The notes below the pieces were generated by a model that did not search any database, was not told where the DNA came from, and saw only the letters and a program-made list of their open reading frames with translations. A DNA stretch of 64,000 nucleotides. Source: Tretioscincus oriximinensis. Lineage: Eukaryota > Chordata > Lepidosauria > Squamata > Gymnophthalmidae. The stretch spans positions 930,423 through 994,422 of the forward strand of contig JAJVDF010000212.1 in the NCBI GenBank assembly GCA_022410635.1, read 5' to 3'. The translations under genes and the position numbers were made by a program. Positions 32,057 to 45,396 of the stretch are shown here, piece after piece; the stretch's first letter is position 1; every line of letters starts with the position of its first letter.

Positions 32057-33979
32057 CTGTAAAGGAAAGACAGAAAATAGCTGTGTTAATGCTATCATGT
32101 CTGTAGATTTGATGAGAAATACTAGATGTTCTATACACTAAACCTTCATTATTATGGATGTAAAATAATGAGCTGTGATTTGATAAGACTAAATTTAAAC
32201 CAGACTGAGGACACTGTTTGTATAGCAGAAAGGTATGCAGGTAGTAATACACATTACTTACAGCTGTGTGACCAGCAGGGATAAATTCAAATTCCATCTG
32301 AACAAAAATGCTAAGACCAAGCCCTTAGCATTTATACTGAAAAAGATGGCAGAGCAGTTTTCAAGATCTTATTGGAGTCAACAGGAGTGGGGCTGCATAT
32401 ACTAACAAAATTTAAGTTGGTTGTAGCTAAGCTCTTTCCATTGTGACAGGTAGTTCAATTGATGATCTTCTGGGTATCAGCAGTAATATTAATAATATTA
32501 ATAAAGCCAAAATATATTAGGGATAGTAAAACAGTATTAAAAATAAAATTATCAATAGTAAGGTACATTGGTGTGTACATTATTTTGCTTACCATATAAA
32601 AAAGGTAGAGAAGACTAACATTTGGACATTTATATTTTACAAAAAAACTCATCGTATATACAGTATATTAACCATAATATGTGCACATCTCGATTATGGT
32701 AAAACAAAAAAGAGAATTAATATTGTTATTTACCCCATCCCCCTTACAGAACATCCCGTTCATCTCCATGAATAATTTCCTAAGTCAGGCAGCCTTACAA
32801 AGAAATAGGGCAACCCTGTTTGTCAACTTGGAATTTTCTCCCATCAGAAGATAATTCGGCTGAAGTTCTGCAGTCCTATGGGATACACTTTGTAATAAAG
32901 ATTCTAGACATGTTGTTCTTATGATGTAGGTCTTCAATCATCTCTACACCACAGACGCACAGTCTTTCTTCATAAGGTACCTGGTGATATCTTCCATATT
33001 TCACCATTGTGTTAATAAGTTCAAACCGTGCATATATAAAGTGTTGCTTTAGCTGGTGAGGCAGTTTGTCAACTAGGTATCTTTCAACATGGAAAACAGA
33101 TTTTGAACATGCTAGCTATTTTAATGGTTTTATATTAGAGAGGCTCGCAATGTCATTTTGTGCACCAATGTCTGTCACTCACTGCTTAAATATCTCTTTG
33201 GCTAGATGACTCTATATCAGAATGCACCTGCCCAAAAATTCCTCCAAACATTGCCAAAAGTACAAAAATTATGGCCATGAGAAACAGATTAAATATTTTT
33301 AAGAAAAACTAGAATATATCCACAAACTCCAGTCCATCAATGGGGATTGAACAGAGACAATGGTTTCCTGTCACACTACACATATACTGCCAGTTAACAT
33401 ACCAACTCTTTGACAGCTCCCTTAGACTATACATCTGTTCTTCCTGGCTCCCAATCTGCATCACTTTTCATTACTGTATCTATATACTGTATACACACAT
33501 GGATAATTCTTAAGTACTATTATTATAATGCATTTGATACCTTATCGCCTGTCCCACTTGCATTTCTATTCATACATACAGTTTGCCTGTTTAATTTATG
33601 TCTTATTCTATGAAAGTTCATGCTACCTAACTTTTCTCAAACCTAATTTCCACAAAGGTTTGGAAACATTTATGGAAGGCAACACTATCAAAAGCTTTTA
33701 GCCCTGGTGTCTTTGAAATGGAAAATAACATGATTCCGAAGAATAGCCATTGGGAAACTGTGCAAATCAAGTTTCTGTGCTCATATCTTCTCACAAACTA
33801 AAGTCTGATCAAAAGGTACATTTTAACTTAGGGTAGAAAAACAGATCATGTTGGTCCTCAGTGTATCCCTGGGAGCCTTCAGAAAAGGCCATCTCACAGC
33901 TACCATCCAACAAATCCCTAAAGGAAAAAGGAACCAAAATAATCCAAGAAGAGTCCTAATAAATCATTCACCTATTTCC

Positions 33980-34205
33980 TAAGAAGAGCCATACTGGATC
34001 AGGCCAGAGCCCATCTAGTCCAGCATTCTGCCTCACACAGAGGCCCACCAAATGCACCTGTGCAGTCTGAACAGAGGAAAGCAAAATATGCACCAGTTTA
34101 TGACTCCCTGCAAATGATATTTTAGGAGTCCTGCCTGTTGCTCTATCCTGGAGGCAACATTCAGACATCCATCCTAGTACCCATTTATACCTTTGGTGTC
34201 CATAA
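33980..34205 (-). mobile_element. CR1 3' end
   Basis: AAGAAGAGCCATACTGGATC, AGGCCAGAGCCCATCTAGTC, CAGCATTCTGCCTCACACAG, to GGTGTCCATAAACC. It is directly followed by a second CR1 3' end of the same orientation. Confidence 0.8.
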
Positions 34206-34206
34206 A

Positions 34207-34385
34207 CCTATAAGAACATAAGAAGAGGATAACTCAAGCAGAAGAATAAAGGCAAAATCTTCATATGGTTCCTGCTTCCTGCAGTTGGCCTTTAGTGGCA
34301 TCCTGGCTGCCTATCTACCCTGGAAGATATATCTAGAGATCCATTCTACTAGCCACTGATACACCTGGTGTACTATAAAACCTTA
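34207..34385 (-). mobile_element. Second CR1 3' end, adjacent
   Basis: Begins ATAAGAACATAAGAAGAGGA (the terminal repeat) and continues ACTCAAGCAGAAG, CTTTAGTGGCATCCTGGCTG and CTAGCCACTGATACACCTGG. A more diverged subfamily than its left neighbour. Confidence 0.7.
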
Positions 34386-37300
34386 CTATAAAGGCTAGCC
34401 AAAAGAAATAAAACAATGGGGGAAATAAAGCTGCAAAAACTGGCTGAAAGTCACCTTCTAAAATGCTATTAGGACATTCAGAATATTTCAGGCCTGAATA
34501 AGCCCTTTTGCAGATTTAAAACAAGTCCTTTCTGAAAGAGCTTTTTGTTCTGAGTTTAGAATACTGAGAATGCCCAATTCTGACTCAGAGCATTACAAAT
34601 GTTTTTTTTTTCACACTTCTAATAAAATCTCATAAATCACCAGGCATCTGTTCTTCCAAAACAAGCCAATTTTTAAAACTGGTGTTATTCCAGAACTCAC
34701 TGATAAGAGGCGAGAGTATACAACATGTAATAACTACACACACACTGCACTATTGAGTCCCATTTAAACATGTGTTTGCTTTTAAAACGTTGTTAACAAC
34801 ATCAGAAACAGAGTGTAGTAAGAGTTCAAATCCAATCCCTCTTTTTTCCAGTGACCATTATTGGAATTGCATACGTGAAAGAGCTTCAACGGCTGGTTCT
34901 GATATAGTAAATCTGAGTATAGAAAGTCATTCATTTATTTTATTTTTATGTCACCATTCCAAACAATATTGCTCAAGGTAGTTAAAAAGCCAAGCTAAAA
35001 ATAATCAAAAAAATCAAGATTCATGTTACAGATGGGGAATAGCATATAACACTCAAAACTGTAAATGGAAATATTGTGCAATCTATAATTATCACTAGTG
35101 TGAACAAATTAGTTAAGCCTGGGCAAATTATGTTGTAATTGTGAAATATGAATTTTGTTCTTGCAGATGATCACATACGCATCATTTTACAACTGATGCA
35201 TCTTTTACAAGCTAAAAGAACATTTTAGCTTCTTCAGCCTAATTTTAGGTTGCTGGGTTCTTCTATTAAAATAAATAAGCAAAGGTAACAAAAATCTCAT
35301 GGATGTTAGTTAGGTTTACAGTCATTCCAAAAATTGTTGGAACATATTTAGGAGAACAAGACATTTTAATAATATCATAAATAAGCAATTTTAACATATT
35401 TGGGGCTTACTTGCTATCCAGAAAACCCCCCAAAGCAACTACCATGGGGATGCAGTCTGGGTGGTTGTTCTTTCCCAAATGGCCCAAAGGTGATAAGATG
35501 GAAGCATTATTGCCATGGGTTTTTCATGACTGCCTCTATTCAGATTGTATAACCTGTTTGGCCAGAAAAGACAAGTAGGTCGACAGAAAAGAATGAAATT
35601 AATTTGTTGTCGAATTGTTTCCAGGATCCAGATGGGGTATACAGTTTCATTTCGTAGTTCAGGCTACATACCTATGAATTGTTGTCATCATAGAACATGA
35701 CTAGCTACAGACAGTCCACAGGAGAAACCAAACTAGAATATTCATAATAATCTGGTCCCAGAAAAAATATTCTTAGAAATCTGTTACAAAATTAATTCAG
35801 ATTTGAGAAAAATCAATTGAATTCAGTACGTTAAAAGAAAATCACCAAATGTGGGGACAATTCTAATAACAGCTCTATGTCACTAGGAAATGATTTGGCT
35901 TTGTTGGGCTCCTTCAATCACACATATGATAGTTAATCCCATTTAATACACTACTTGTAGCCTGTTTATCTTTGGCCACCACTTTTTTTTGGAAGGCAAT
36001 AAACCAGTCTAATGAATGTCCTTGGAAGCAGATAAAATTCTGCTTAGAATTCAAACCAGTTTAAAGAAGGTCTAAAGTTCCTGCATAGTACTTAAAAAAA
36101 ACTATATCTGTGTGAAAGAAAATGAATGACCAGAGAGCATATTTGAAACTGGTAGACACTCACTCCCAACATGTTTTTATCCTGTGCCAGGGATCCAGGA
36201 AAAAAAAACTTTTCTGAAAGACACTTTTTATAGCACAAGGTGCTCCAAGAACAAGGAGAACTACAATCAGGTATCTCTTTCTTTGGGCACAGTTGACTGC
36301 GCAAAGTCTGTCAAAGTTGGAAGCAGTAGAATGTTCAAGGATTTGAGTCTTGGAATTCTGAAAATAATCTGAAAAAAAAATTCCTCTTGGAAAGCTTATG
36401 TTTGATCTCTGGGAATGGGAAAGTAGTATTATCTGACAAGGCAGGACTTTGCTAAACACCTAGAACGGTGAGAAAAGCAAATGGGGTCTATCAGCTTGTC
36501 ATATTGGTGAGGTGATATGGGGTGTTCTATTAAAGGCACATGTGGTGGCAAAGTTCAAAGGTGAATTTAGGGAAAAGAAGAGGTGCTTCATTTGTCCCAA
36601 TGTAGATAAGCCCTACAGGCACCACTGGAATCTTAGAATATGAAGCTGGATGGGTGAATTTTGAAATTCATTCTTTTTCTGTTCTAGAAACTGTTTTTAA
36701 GTTCTTTTTTTCAAGAATGCTGCTAGCCTCACATTGATTCTGTAGTAATGGGGGAAGAGGGAACAGACTGAGAAACAGCATCAAATCACAAAAGAAGTTC
36801 CAGATTTCAGTTTCTTCTGGAAAATAAATCATTAACTTTGGATCAAATAGTGGAAGTCAATGCCATTAATGCCCATTAGCTCTGATGGGAACAGGAATTA
36901 GTATGTATCTGAACATTACCTTATATCCCATCTATTAAAATATTAGCCTAATACCTCCAGACCCCCTATTCCCAATTTTAGGAAGAAAGAATATGAAAAT
37001 AATGTAGCTAGACCCTCTGTTTTAGGTTTCTATTAGCTTTTATTGCGTTAGACAAGACTAAAGTACTTCTCTATTTCTAATATTTAGAATAACCCAAGAA
37101 AGCTCCTGGATTAACTTTAAGGTTTATTGATTGATAGACTGTATCAATGTTTAATCTGAATTATTTAAATTTCATCTTAATCTCAAACAGGGAAATCACA
37201 TTATAATTCTGATGCAATATTTAGATAAACAGGAAAAATCAATAAAGTCCTCTTCTGTTCCACATTTTCCTCTGCAACTGATTTGAAAAACTAATTCAGA

Positions 37301-37442
37301 TGTCACTTGCTTTTCCCCCTCTATCTTGAGATATTCAGTAATAAAGCATAATTCCAGGATATTGTTTTCTAGGAAAACCCCCCCCAACTACATATTTTGG
37401 CTTCATTATTAGCTAATTGACTGAGCAGATGAGGCCTTTTGG

Positions 37443-37805
37443 GAGGGGAACTTGGTTTTGGAGTGTCTATCCGCTGTCCCGGGTATGTGTGATTTCCCCA
37501 TCTTTTGCTGAGGAATTTAATTTTTTTTAAAAGTTAACTGCACCACCACTAGGGGGCTCTGGGAACCGGGGCCAGCTCATGAAGTCAGCCTCCCCTCAGT
37601 CAAAAATATAAAAAATGCAAATTTCTCACACACTTTGAAAATTTGTCACACCTTGTACAAAATTCTAACGTGCATCACAGATTTCTCAGGTGGGGATTTC
37701 AGAGGGATATCCAAGTTGGTGAGGGATTTGCTTATTTGTGAATATGCAAATTAGCATGAGTATTAATTGCCCCAGTTTAGGCCTCAGAAAATCTAGTCTA
37801 TTAGC
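37443..37805 (+). repeat. ACTAGGGGGCTCTGG repeat family, copy 1
   Basis: Matches 48333-48762 over its length: AACTTGGTTTTGGAGTGTCT, CACCACTAGGGGGCTCTGGG, GTGGGGATTTCAGAGGGATA, GAATATGCAAATTAGCATGA and AATTGCCCCAGTTTAGGCCT. Non-coding. The left terminus is decayed compared with 41389 and 48333. Confidence 0.75.
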
Positions 37806-39289
37806 TAATAGCGAAGGTTCTAAAAAAGATTTTACAAAGTACCACTTTGTCCTACTGTACTTTTCCTACATGTTTCATACAAGAGTAACCCCATGGCAAA
37901 AGGCTAATTAACTACTAGACTGTCCACTGGACAATAATTATTAGATAGCAGATATTGTTTTTTTCAACAGTACAGGATAACAAAGCTCCCCCTGTTTAGT
38001 TTGCAGCTCCTAATATTTCTCAGAGTAAATTTAGAGCAAGAGAGGACTTGCATGGGTGGTATTAATTTATCTGAACACTGGTATATCATTGATATATGTA
38101 ATGCTTTGCTCAACTACCATGACAAATAAATAGCTCAAGAAGTACAAGCCCTGTGCTGGTTCAAAGATCTCAGTCTAAATTTTTACTGCTCTGATTTGAA
38201 AACAGGTGCAAGTTAGAGATACTGCTATACAGACTTGAGCCTGCTACATATATAAGAATCAAGCATCTGCTATGACCTTCTTAGGAAATATATCAAAGAC
38301 TGTAATTACTCTTGTACATCTCTGAGCAGGCTGCCATTTCTTTTTACACGGCAATTTATTGCTTTGGTTTGTTTGATTTTTATCTTAATTTATACACAAT
38401 TTATTTCATTATTGTTGAATATAATGTAGCTTAGTTTATAGTATCTTGAAAAATGCTTTTTCCTCTGCACTGAATGATATATTATATTTTTGCTCAATAG
38501 TACAAATATACCTATTGAAAATCAGGTATTAGCAATACCCATTTTTACTCAGCTGCAGAATAGATGGAAACCCTATTTTAGAGGACTTCTGAACCTGGGC
38601 TAGTAAACAGGAACCTGTATGTCATGCAGGAAAAGGGTGGACCTTGGTACAAAACCTGAAACCAGCACACCTTGTCCTTGAACACAGATTTCTCACATTG
38701 CAGACATTCAACAGAAGGCAAATATGAAACTAAAAATACAGTTGACTAGTGTTAGACATTAGTCAACACCCTTGTACTAAATAAAAATATATGTGCAGGT
38801 CAGAAAATAAACATAATATGTGACAGAGAACTAATCAGCAGTAAAGTAAAAAAGACGATAAACAATTAGCTTGCCAAGTGTGCTTTTAAGAGCTTAGACA
38901 TTTGATTTAATTCCCACTTGGAACCAGAATGATAGGTTTGCTTTCCTTCTCTCAACCACATTTTAAAAGTGTTGCCTTTTTATCTAACTTTGTTTCAAAT
39001 CCAGAAACTAGGCAGAGATACGCACATTCGAATCTGCGAAGGGAAGTGGTTGAAAAATGAAGACATTGTTATTTTCTAAAACCTACAATGGATTCCAAAC
39101 ATGTAGCCTGAGTATAGTCTGAACTACTAATTTCATAATATTTGATTGTTGATTAATGTCAAATCCAAATATGTCAAATTATTTTTCATTTGTCCAAAAA
39201 AAGTCACAAATGTTTATCTACTAATTCTATTCTAATTTGTTGTTGTTTAACTATTAAGTCATCTGAATCAAGAGTGAAGACTACATGAG

Positions 39290-39868
39290 AGTGCAAAGAC
39301 TACAAAAAAGGCAAATATAATCCTGGGATGTATTAAGAGGAGCATAGAATCTCGATCACATGAAGCAATTATTCCTCTCTACAGTACTTTGGTATGACCA
39401 CACTTAGAATACTGTGTTCAGTTCTGGGGGGCCCAATTTAGAAAGGACACGGATAAACAACTGTTAGTTCAAAGGAGAGTTACAAGGATGGTGAGTGGTC
39501 TGGAAACCATGACCTATGAGGATCTAGGGATGTTTAGTCTGCAAAAGAGAAGACTGAGAGGAGACCTGATAGCTATCTACAAATATCTGAAGGGCTCACA
39601 GAGCAAAGGGATCAGCATTGTTCTCACTGGCACATAGAAGGACTAGAAACAATGGGATGAAACTGCAAGGGAGTAGCTTTAGATTTGATATCAGAAAAAA
39701 ACTTTCTGACCCTAAGGGTGATAAACCAGTGGAACAGGTTACCACAGGTGGTGGGGAGTTCGACTTCACTGAAGTCTTCAAACAGAAGTTGGACAATCAT
39801 CTGTCTGGGATGGTTTAATGAATCTTTCATTGATCAGGGGGTTGGACCCAATGACCCTGGAGGTCCCT
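39290..39868 (+). mobile_element. CR1 LINE ORF2 C terminus and 3' end
   Basis: The plus strand reads a degraded CR1 reverse-transcriptase C terminus: RSIESRSHEAIIPLYSTLV around 39340, [20 protein letters not shown] around 39535, then TLRVINQWNRLPQVVGSS near 39711 and the final GGTTGGACCCAATGACCCTG. It pairs in inverted orientation with 7581-8380. One 66-codon stretch (39618-39818) remains open. Confidence 0.9.
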
Positions 39869-40847
39869 TATTAGGGACTATCAATAAATTACCATGACCG
39901 TATATTATACTGTACCTACAGGTACAAAATACAAAATATACACATATTACACAATCATCCAATAAATATTCAAAACAGTTTGGGGATATATACTATTCAT
40001 TGCCCCATATAGTAAGTTGCTAATATGTACATGTAGAATAAACCATGCTTAATATCTGATCAGGTTGTTGCCGTAATTGCTGTGGATGCTCAGCATCACA
40101 AATCCTGCTCAGCCCAAAGGGTTCTTCACAATCTTCTTATATACAGAACAATCCACAGTCAACACGATTCAGTCCACAATGATCCTAGAGAACAGCCTTC
40201 ACAATATAGGTTGTTTTTACTTGTTTTCGCCTTATCAGTCTTAGGACCATCCATCTTGTCACCATTCCTATTTGTTCCAGAATTAATTGTCTTATCTTCC
40301 AAAAGCAAGAGACAAGGGGTATAGTATAATATATGGACATGGCAGTTTATTCATAGTCTCTAGTTGTGTTTGTATTCTGGTGCAGTCTTGACTCAACAGA
40401 TATATTTTGGTTTTGGGTGTGCTGCTTCTGACATAGTTATTTTGAATTTTGTGTTTATCAGCCACTAAGTAACATCTGGCTCTGCCTTTGTGGATCCCCA
40501 GCACACCCCAAAGCCATTGTCTTTTGAAGGTTCCCCCAAGCCAAATACATATCATTGCTTCCATGATACTACTATCAACCACATCCTCTGCCATATCATT
40601 CTCCCTTTTGCCTTTAATGTTTTTGGCCATCAAAAAGTTTTCCAACAAGTCTTACCTTAAAGTTTATCATAATATAAAGTAGTAATGACTAATACGTCTG
40701 TCAACCTTACCAGACATAAATTGTTGTACATTAATTTCATGGAATCTTTAATTTTGTTTTTATTGTGAAAACACTATTATTTTTACATTCCATTTTATCA
40801 TGTTATATAAGTTTCTCTTTAAGATATTATACACTTATACTGCATCC

Positions 40848-40943
40848 AGACATTGCTTACTTATTCTGCTATAACTGGAATATTCTAGAATAAAGCATGT
40901 ATAATTGAAAATCCATGTAAGCATTAAGTAACATCTGGCTGCA
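40848..40943 (+). repeat. TTATTCC-type foldback element with both ends
   Basis: Left end TGCATCCAGACATTGCTTAC TTATTCTGC, core CTGGAATATTCTAGAATAAA, right end GTAAGCATTAAGTAACATCT GGCTGCA. The ends are imperfect inverted repeats (TGCAGCCAGATGTTACTTA on the complement). This is the most complete member of the family. Confidence 0.65.
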
Positions 40944-41388
40944 ATCTTACTATACTTTTGACGTGAATTTGGAAAGGACTATAGAGTTTTTCCTTTCTAA
41001 ATTTATCAAATTGTTCTTGTCATCCTGATTTTACCAAATTAGCAATGGATACCGTAGAGGGAAGAAATGGCATAAATAGGTGGCATCTAGGAGGAAATAG
41101 TCCAATGGAAACAAATTGAAGAAGTAATGTGTTTTTTGCCCATGTTGTTATTTTGCATCACTGAGGCGGAGTTCTGACTGGGAGGAAAGGAATGGTTGAG
41201 GCGAAAAGCAAATCGTTTTGTGATTGCATTTGCTATGCATTCTATTTGTATCCCTTTCCTCTGCATTTTTGAAAAACAATAAAAAGAAAAAATAACAGAA
41301 AAGGAGCAAAGCATTTGTTTAATATTTGTGGTGGCAGAGCAGTCTGAATAGCTTGGAGAAACCTCCAACTCAATTTACTCCACACAGT

Positions 41389-41575
41389 AGGCTGACCAGG
41401 TGACCCCTTTTTTGGGGTGGGGTGGGGTTTGAAAACCCATTTTTGGTGTGCATCCCAATTTTTTCTGAGGAAAAAATTTAAAATTTTTTGGGAAAAGATT
41501 TTCCTCAGAAAAACTGGGAGGCACCCCAAAAACGGGTTTTCAAATCTCCCCCAAAAGGGGTCATCTGGCCAGCCT
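41389..41575. repeat. Long near-perfect hairpin, AGGCTGACCAGGTGACCCC ends
   Basis: The left arm AGGCTGACCAGGTGACCCCT... GAAAACCCATTTTTGG... TTTTTTCTGAGGAAAA pairs with the right arm TTTTCCTCAGAAAAACTGGG... CAAAAACGGGTTTTC... AAGGGGTCATCTGGCCAGCC T. Arms are about 85 bp with a short AT-rich loop near 41480. The end matches AACAGGCTGACCAAATGAAC at 48333, so it is a foldback form of the same family. Confidence 0.8.
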
Positions 41576-42095
41576 GTACAGGGTAGCAATGATGTCACCA
41601 CCATTGCCATCACTAGAGAAGATTTACTAGTTTATTTGGTTTTCCCACAACTTCTGTTTTAGGTAGGGACTCCTGCTTCAGTACAGGGAATGGGAGGGTG
41701 GGGGCGGCCCTTTCCTCTTCTTAACAAATGGCAGGAGAGTTTTCATTTGATGAACAAGGCAAATGTGCTCTTCCCCTGAAAACCCAAATGCCATTTTAGA
41801 TCTAATCCTGGGGGTGGTCGGAAGTCTTCCTTCTCACACAAGCAGTTGTAGAATAATAACTGGTGCTGCACCATGGGGGTGGGAAGGAAGGTGCTTTCAC
41901 TTGTCAAATACTGTTGAATAATATTTTTATTCATTTTAAAGATATACATATCTGCTCCACCTGGCTCAATGAGGCATAAGATCTCTTGCTTACATCAGGC
42001 TAGTAGCCATCACTTCTATGAATTGGTCCAACCCTTTTTGCTTTTCTTTTTTTGAGTTCATAGCCAACACTGCATCTCAATTTCCAATGATTAAG

Positions 42096-42180
42096 TACCG
42101 TATATACGTGAGTATAAATTTATTTTTTAAGCACATTTTAATGCTGAATAAAGGGCTCCCCCAACTTATACTTGGGTGCA
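42096..42180 (+). repeat. Foldback repeat, TACCGTATATACGTGAGTAT type
   Basis: TACCGTATATACGTGAGTAT, then AAGCACATTTTAATGCTGAA and AACTTATACTTGGGTG. The GAGTATAA and TTATACTT arms are inverted. Related to 19006. The following 42180-42620 is GC-richer with CAG/GCA runs and is unassigned. Confidence 0.5.
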
Positions 42181-43857
42181 GTAATGGGGGTTCTCCAATC
42201 TCTCCCACTTCCCCGGAGCAGCCTCAGCCTCCTCCATTCTCGTCTTTTCCTCCAGCCGCATGTAGGACTACACTTGTAGGACTACATCATGCTCCAGTGC
42301 CTTCCCTCTTCAAGCCTGCAGTTGTATATGGGCTGCTGCTGCTGCCTTTATTGCCTCCCTCTGGAACCAATGCTTGAGGTGGGTTTCAGTAGTGACCCCA
42401 GTGTGCAGGTGCCAGAAGAGTGTGTGGCAGCAGCAGTAGCAGCAGAAGTCATCATTTTCTCATATCTATCGGGCGAGGCGAAGCCGATGTAGTACCAGAG
42501 CCTTCCTGCTGCTGGCATCCTTTACATGTGCCTGATCATCCCAGGCTTGGGGCCCAAGAAGCGAATGCCAAGGGCTACCCAGGAGCCTGAATGGGAAAAG
42601 GACAGCAGTTTAAAGAAATCACTGTCTGCCATTTGATGGTGCATACAGACTTAACGGAAGACAAATAGCTTCACTTTAAGGGACTTTTTTTTTTCTGGGG
42701 CTTCTTTCAAATAACTTTCCCTTTCACTAAGCTTTACTAGTTACTTTGCTTCAATTATTGCTAAGTTAAACATGATGCCAATTTCCCTATATAAAGTTGT
42801 TTTAAAATAAATTTGAATTATAATTTTACTTTTAATAAATGAAACATTCTTTAAACCAGTTTGGATATTTTTCCTTCAGCTTGCCTGTTAATGCCAACTT
42901 GGAAGACCCCAAATCCCTATGCATGTCAAAAATGAAGGGGCACGTTTGCTAACAGTGTTAAGTAAAATTTGATAGCTCCAGTAGTGTTTTTATTTTAGCA
43001 AAACTTTGAAATGTTCTCACTTTTTGTGCTGCCTAAATAATGTTTATGATAGAGTTTTAACATTTTTGACCAATCTTCAAACTGGGATATAAGCCCCGTA
43101 AATCTTAAATAAGCAGCAGCTGAAGGATTTGCTGAGATCAAGCTGAGCAGAACACAAAAACAGAAACTCACAGTGACAGATATTTTTAGAAGTCTGGGCA
43201 AAAATAAAACAGGCTTCATTTAAATGCTGAATAGTCCTAGAGAAAAAAAAAAGACTCTGGAAAAGCAATGCCATTTTAGGATGTTGTTGTACATGATTCA
43301 TTCATTTTTCTTTTTAAAAAGCCAACATCTTTGCATTCCTCAGCTTGCCTGGGAATAATTCAGCGAGTTTAGAAAATGTTTCATATTGCCTTCCTCATGC
43401 CAAAAATAAGGCATATTTGGTTCCTATAAAACAACTACTGATGAAACCACTTGTATTTTCTGTTGAAATACTCTGACGTATCCTCATAGAGACAATCATC
43501 AAAGAGAGCCTTATGGGACTGTGTTATTTTTCGTCCACAGGTGTAGCTCAAATATTCCAGGGTGGAGTAAGATGTACAGTCATATACCTCTCAGATACAA
43601 TTTTAGAGACACAAATCCTTCCTCACAGCCAGAGTCATACCTCAGAGTTTAATTCATGAACTCATTTTATCCCTAAAAAAGGCCTGAATTTTGATGCTGT
43701 GTTTTATATCAGTTGTAGTGACACCAAATCCAGTCTAATTCATAAGTCCTCATGACAATAATGAGGGAATCCTCCCTAAATGTAAGTTAACTATACGTCA
43801 TGCCTAGTGTATGCATATGTGCAGAATTCAAGGAACGTTTGCTTGTAAGTCAAAATA

Positions 43858-43935
43858 TTTATTTTATGGTATTTTATTTATATTTATATCTTGCCCTATA
43901 CTTGAAGGTCTCAGGGCAACCAACAATACCTGAAG
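43858..43935 (-). repeat. SINE 3' tail fragment
   Basis: TTTATATTTATATCTTGCCC and TATACTTGAAGGTCTCAGGG correspond to the headless tail of the SINE seen complete at 26924. Confidence 0.6.
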
Positions 43936-44034
43936 GTATTGGGGCAGCCAACAACATTTTGAAACAATATCTCAAGGTGGGGAAGAAAAAGTCATTTCTT
44001 CAACCAACAGCTAGATGTTCTGAAAGAATATAAT

Positions 44035-45210
44035 GATGGTGACTGATGCATCTCTAGGGGGACACCATTCCATAGTTTGTGGGTGGCCTCTGAGAAGGCT
44101 CTGCCCCAAGTTCCCATTCCCTTTGCTGTTGAGAGGGGTGGTACAACCAGAAGGACTTCCTCTGCACATCTTAAGGCATGGGCATGTTGATATGGGCTCA
44201 ATGGCAGACTGACAACCAGTGCAGCTCTTTAAAGACCAGTGAGATATGTGTCAGGCCAGCAGTCTAGCTGCTGTATTCTGTACCAACTGCAGTTTCCAAA
44301 CCGTTTTCAAGGGCAGCCTTATATAAAGTGCATTACAATAGTCCAATTTAGAAGTTACCAGAGCATAGATTACTATGGCTAGATCATCCCTGTTCAGAAG
44401 TGGCCATTCCTGGTGAACTGGAGATAGGTGCCCCTGGCTACTGCCTGCACCTTATCTTCAAGTGTTAGTGCTGAGTTCAGGGGTACCCCCCAGAGCACCC
44501 CCAGAACAATTCAACACTATCAAAGACAGGGTGCCTCCCAACTGCACAAATCTGGGATTCTCTCTGGATTCAGCTTCAATTTATTGATTCCCATGAAGCC
44601 CATCATTGCCTTCCGATTAAAGCATATTAAAGATAGAACAGAGAGATAGAGTTGAATGTCACCTGCATATTGGTGACACTTCATCCCAAATCTCCTGATG
44701 ACCTCTCTCAATTGCTTCATATAGAACAGCAAGGGAGATAGGATTGACCTCTGAGGAATCCCACAAACTAGTTCCCAGGGTGATGAGCAAGAATCTCTCC
44801 AAATCACTCTCAGTATCAGCCTTGGAGATAGGAGCCAAACCAGCCCTAAACTCCAACTCCTAAGCTCTGTAGTCTTTCTAGAAGGATGACATAGTCAATG
44901 GTATCAAAAGCCACTGAGTGATCCAGGAGAAGGTCCCTCTCACAGGGAAGGTTAACTACCTGGGTGACTAAAATGGTTTCCAAGCTGTGGCCAGGCCCAA
45001 AACCAGATTGTAATGGTTCTAGATAATTTCCTCCAAGCATTCCTGTAGTTGGACAGCCACAGCTCTCTCTAATAACTTGCCCAGAAAAGATATTTTAGCC
45101 ACTGGGTGATAGTTATTTCACCCTTCTGGATCCAGGGAGGACCTTTTGAGAAGTGGGTGTAGCACTGCCTCCTTAAGAGAGACCACAGCATCACTCAAAA
45201 AAGCATTTAC
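44035..45210 (-). mobile_element. Decayed non-LTR retrotransposon (L2-like) with RT motifs
   Basis: The minus strand encodes reverse-transcriptase blocks. 44846-45040 has LQSGFGPGHSLETILVTQVV and LLDHSVAFDTIDYVILLERL (finger and A motifs, AFDTID). 44520-44807 has VCGIPQRSILSPLLF (B motif) and GMKCHQYAGDIQLYLSVLSL, where the catalytic Y.DD reads YAGD. INKLKLNPERIPDL follows. The order fits an L2/CR1-superclade RT. The 3' part (44035-44500) is non-coding. Frameshifts and the missing Asp make it inactive. Confidence 0.85.
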
Positions 45211-45396
45211 TATTCTTTGTAACATACTTGGTCATCATTTATTAGCTGAAATACATATTAAAGCAAAGCATTACTGTTATTATTGTTATTTAATATCAAT
45301 AATTTGAGGTCAACCCCTGCTGACTCCAGAAATTGCCATGCAATTTTTTTGACAAACATAGAAGTAGTTCCTTATTATATTCTTTTGTGGGGAGAT

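Noticed and set aside
40292..40648. 118-codon frame, minus strand
   Set aside because: No recognised motif or splice context; flanked by repeats.
41389..41575. Possible intrinsic terminator or CRISPR-like repeat
   Set aside because: One long inverted repeat in vertebrate DNA, no spacer array; it is a foldback mobile element.
41242..41613. 123-codon frame, minus strand
   Set aside because: Its centre is the foldback at 41389-41575; the reading frame is a by-product of the hairpin.
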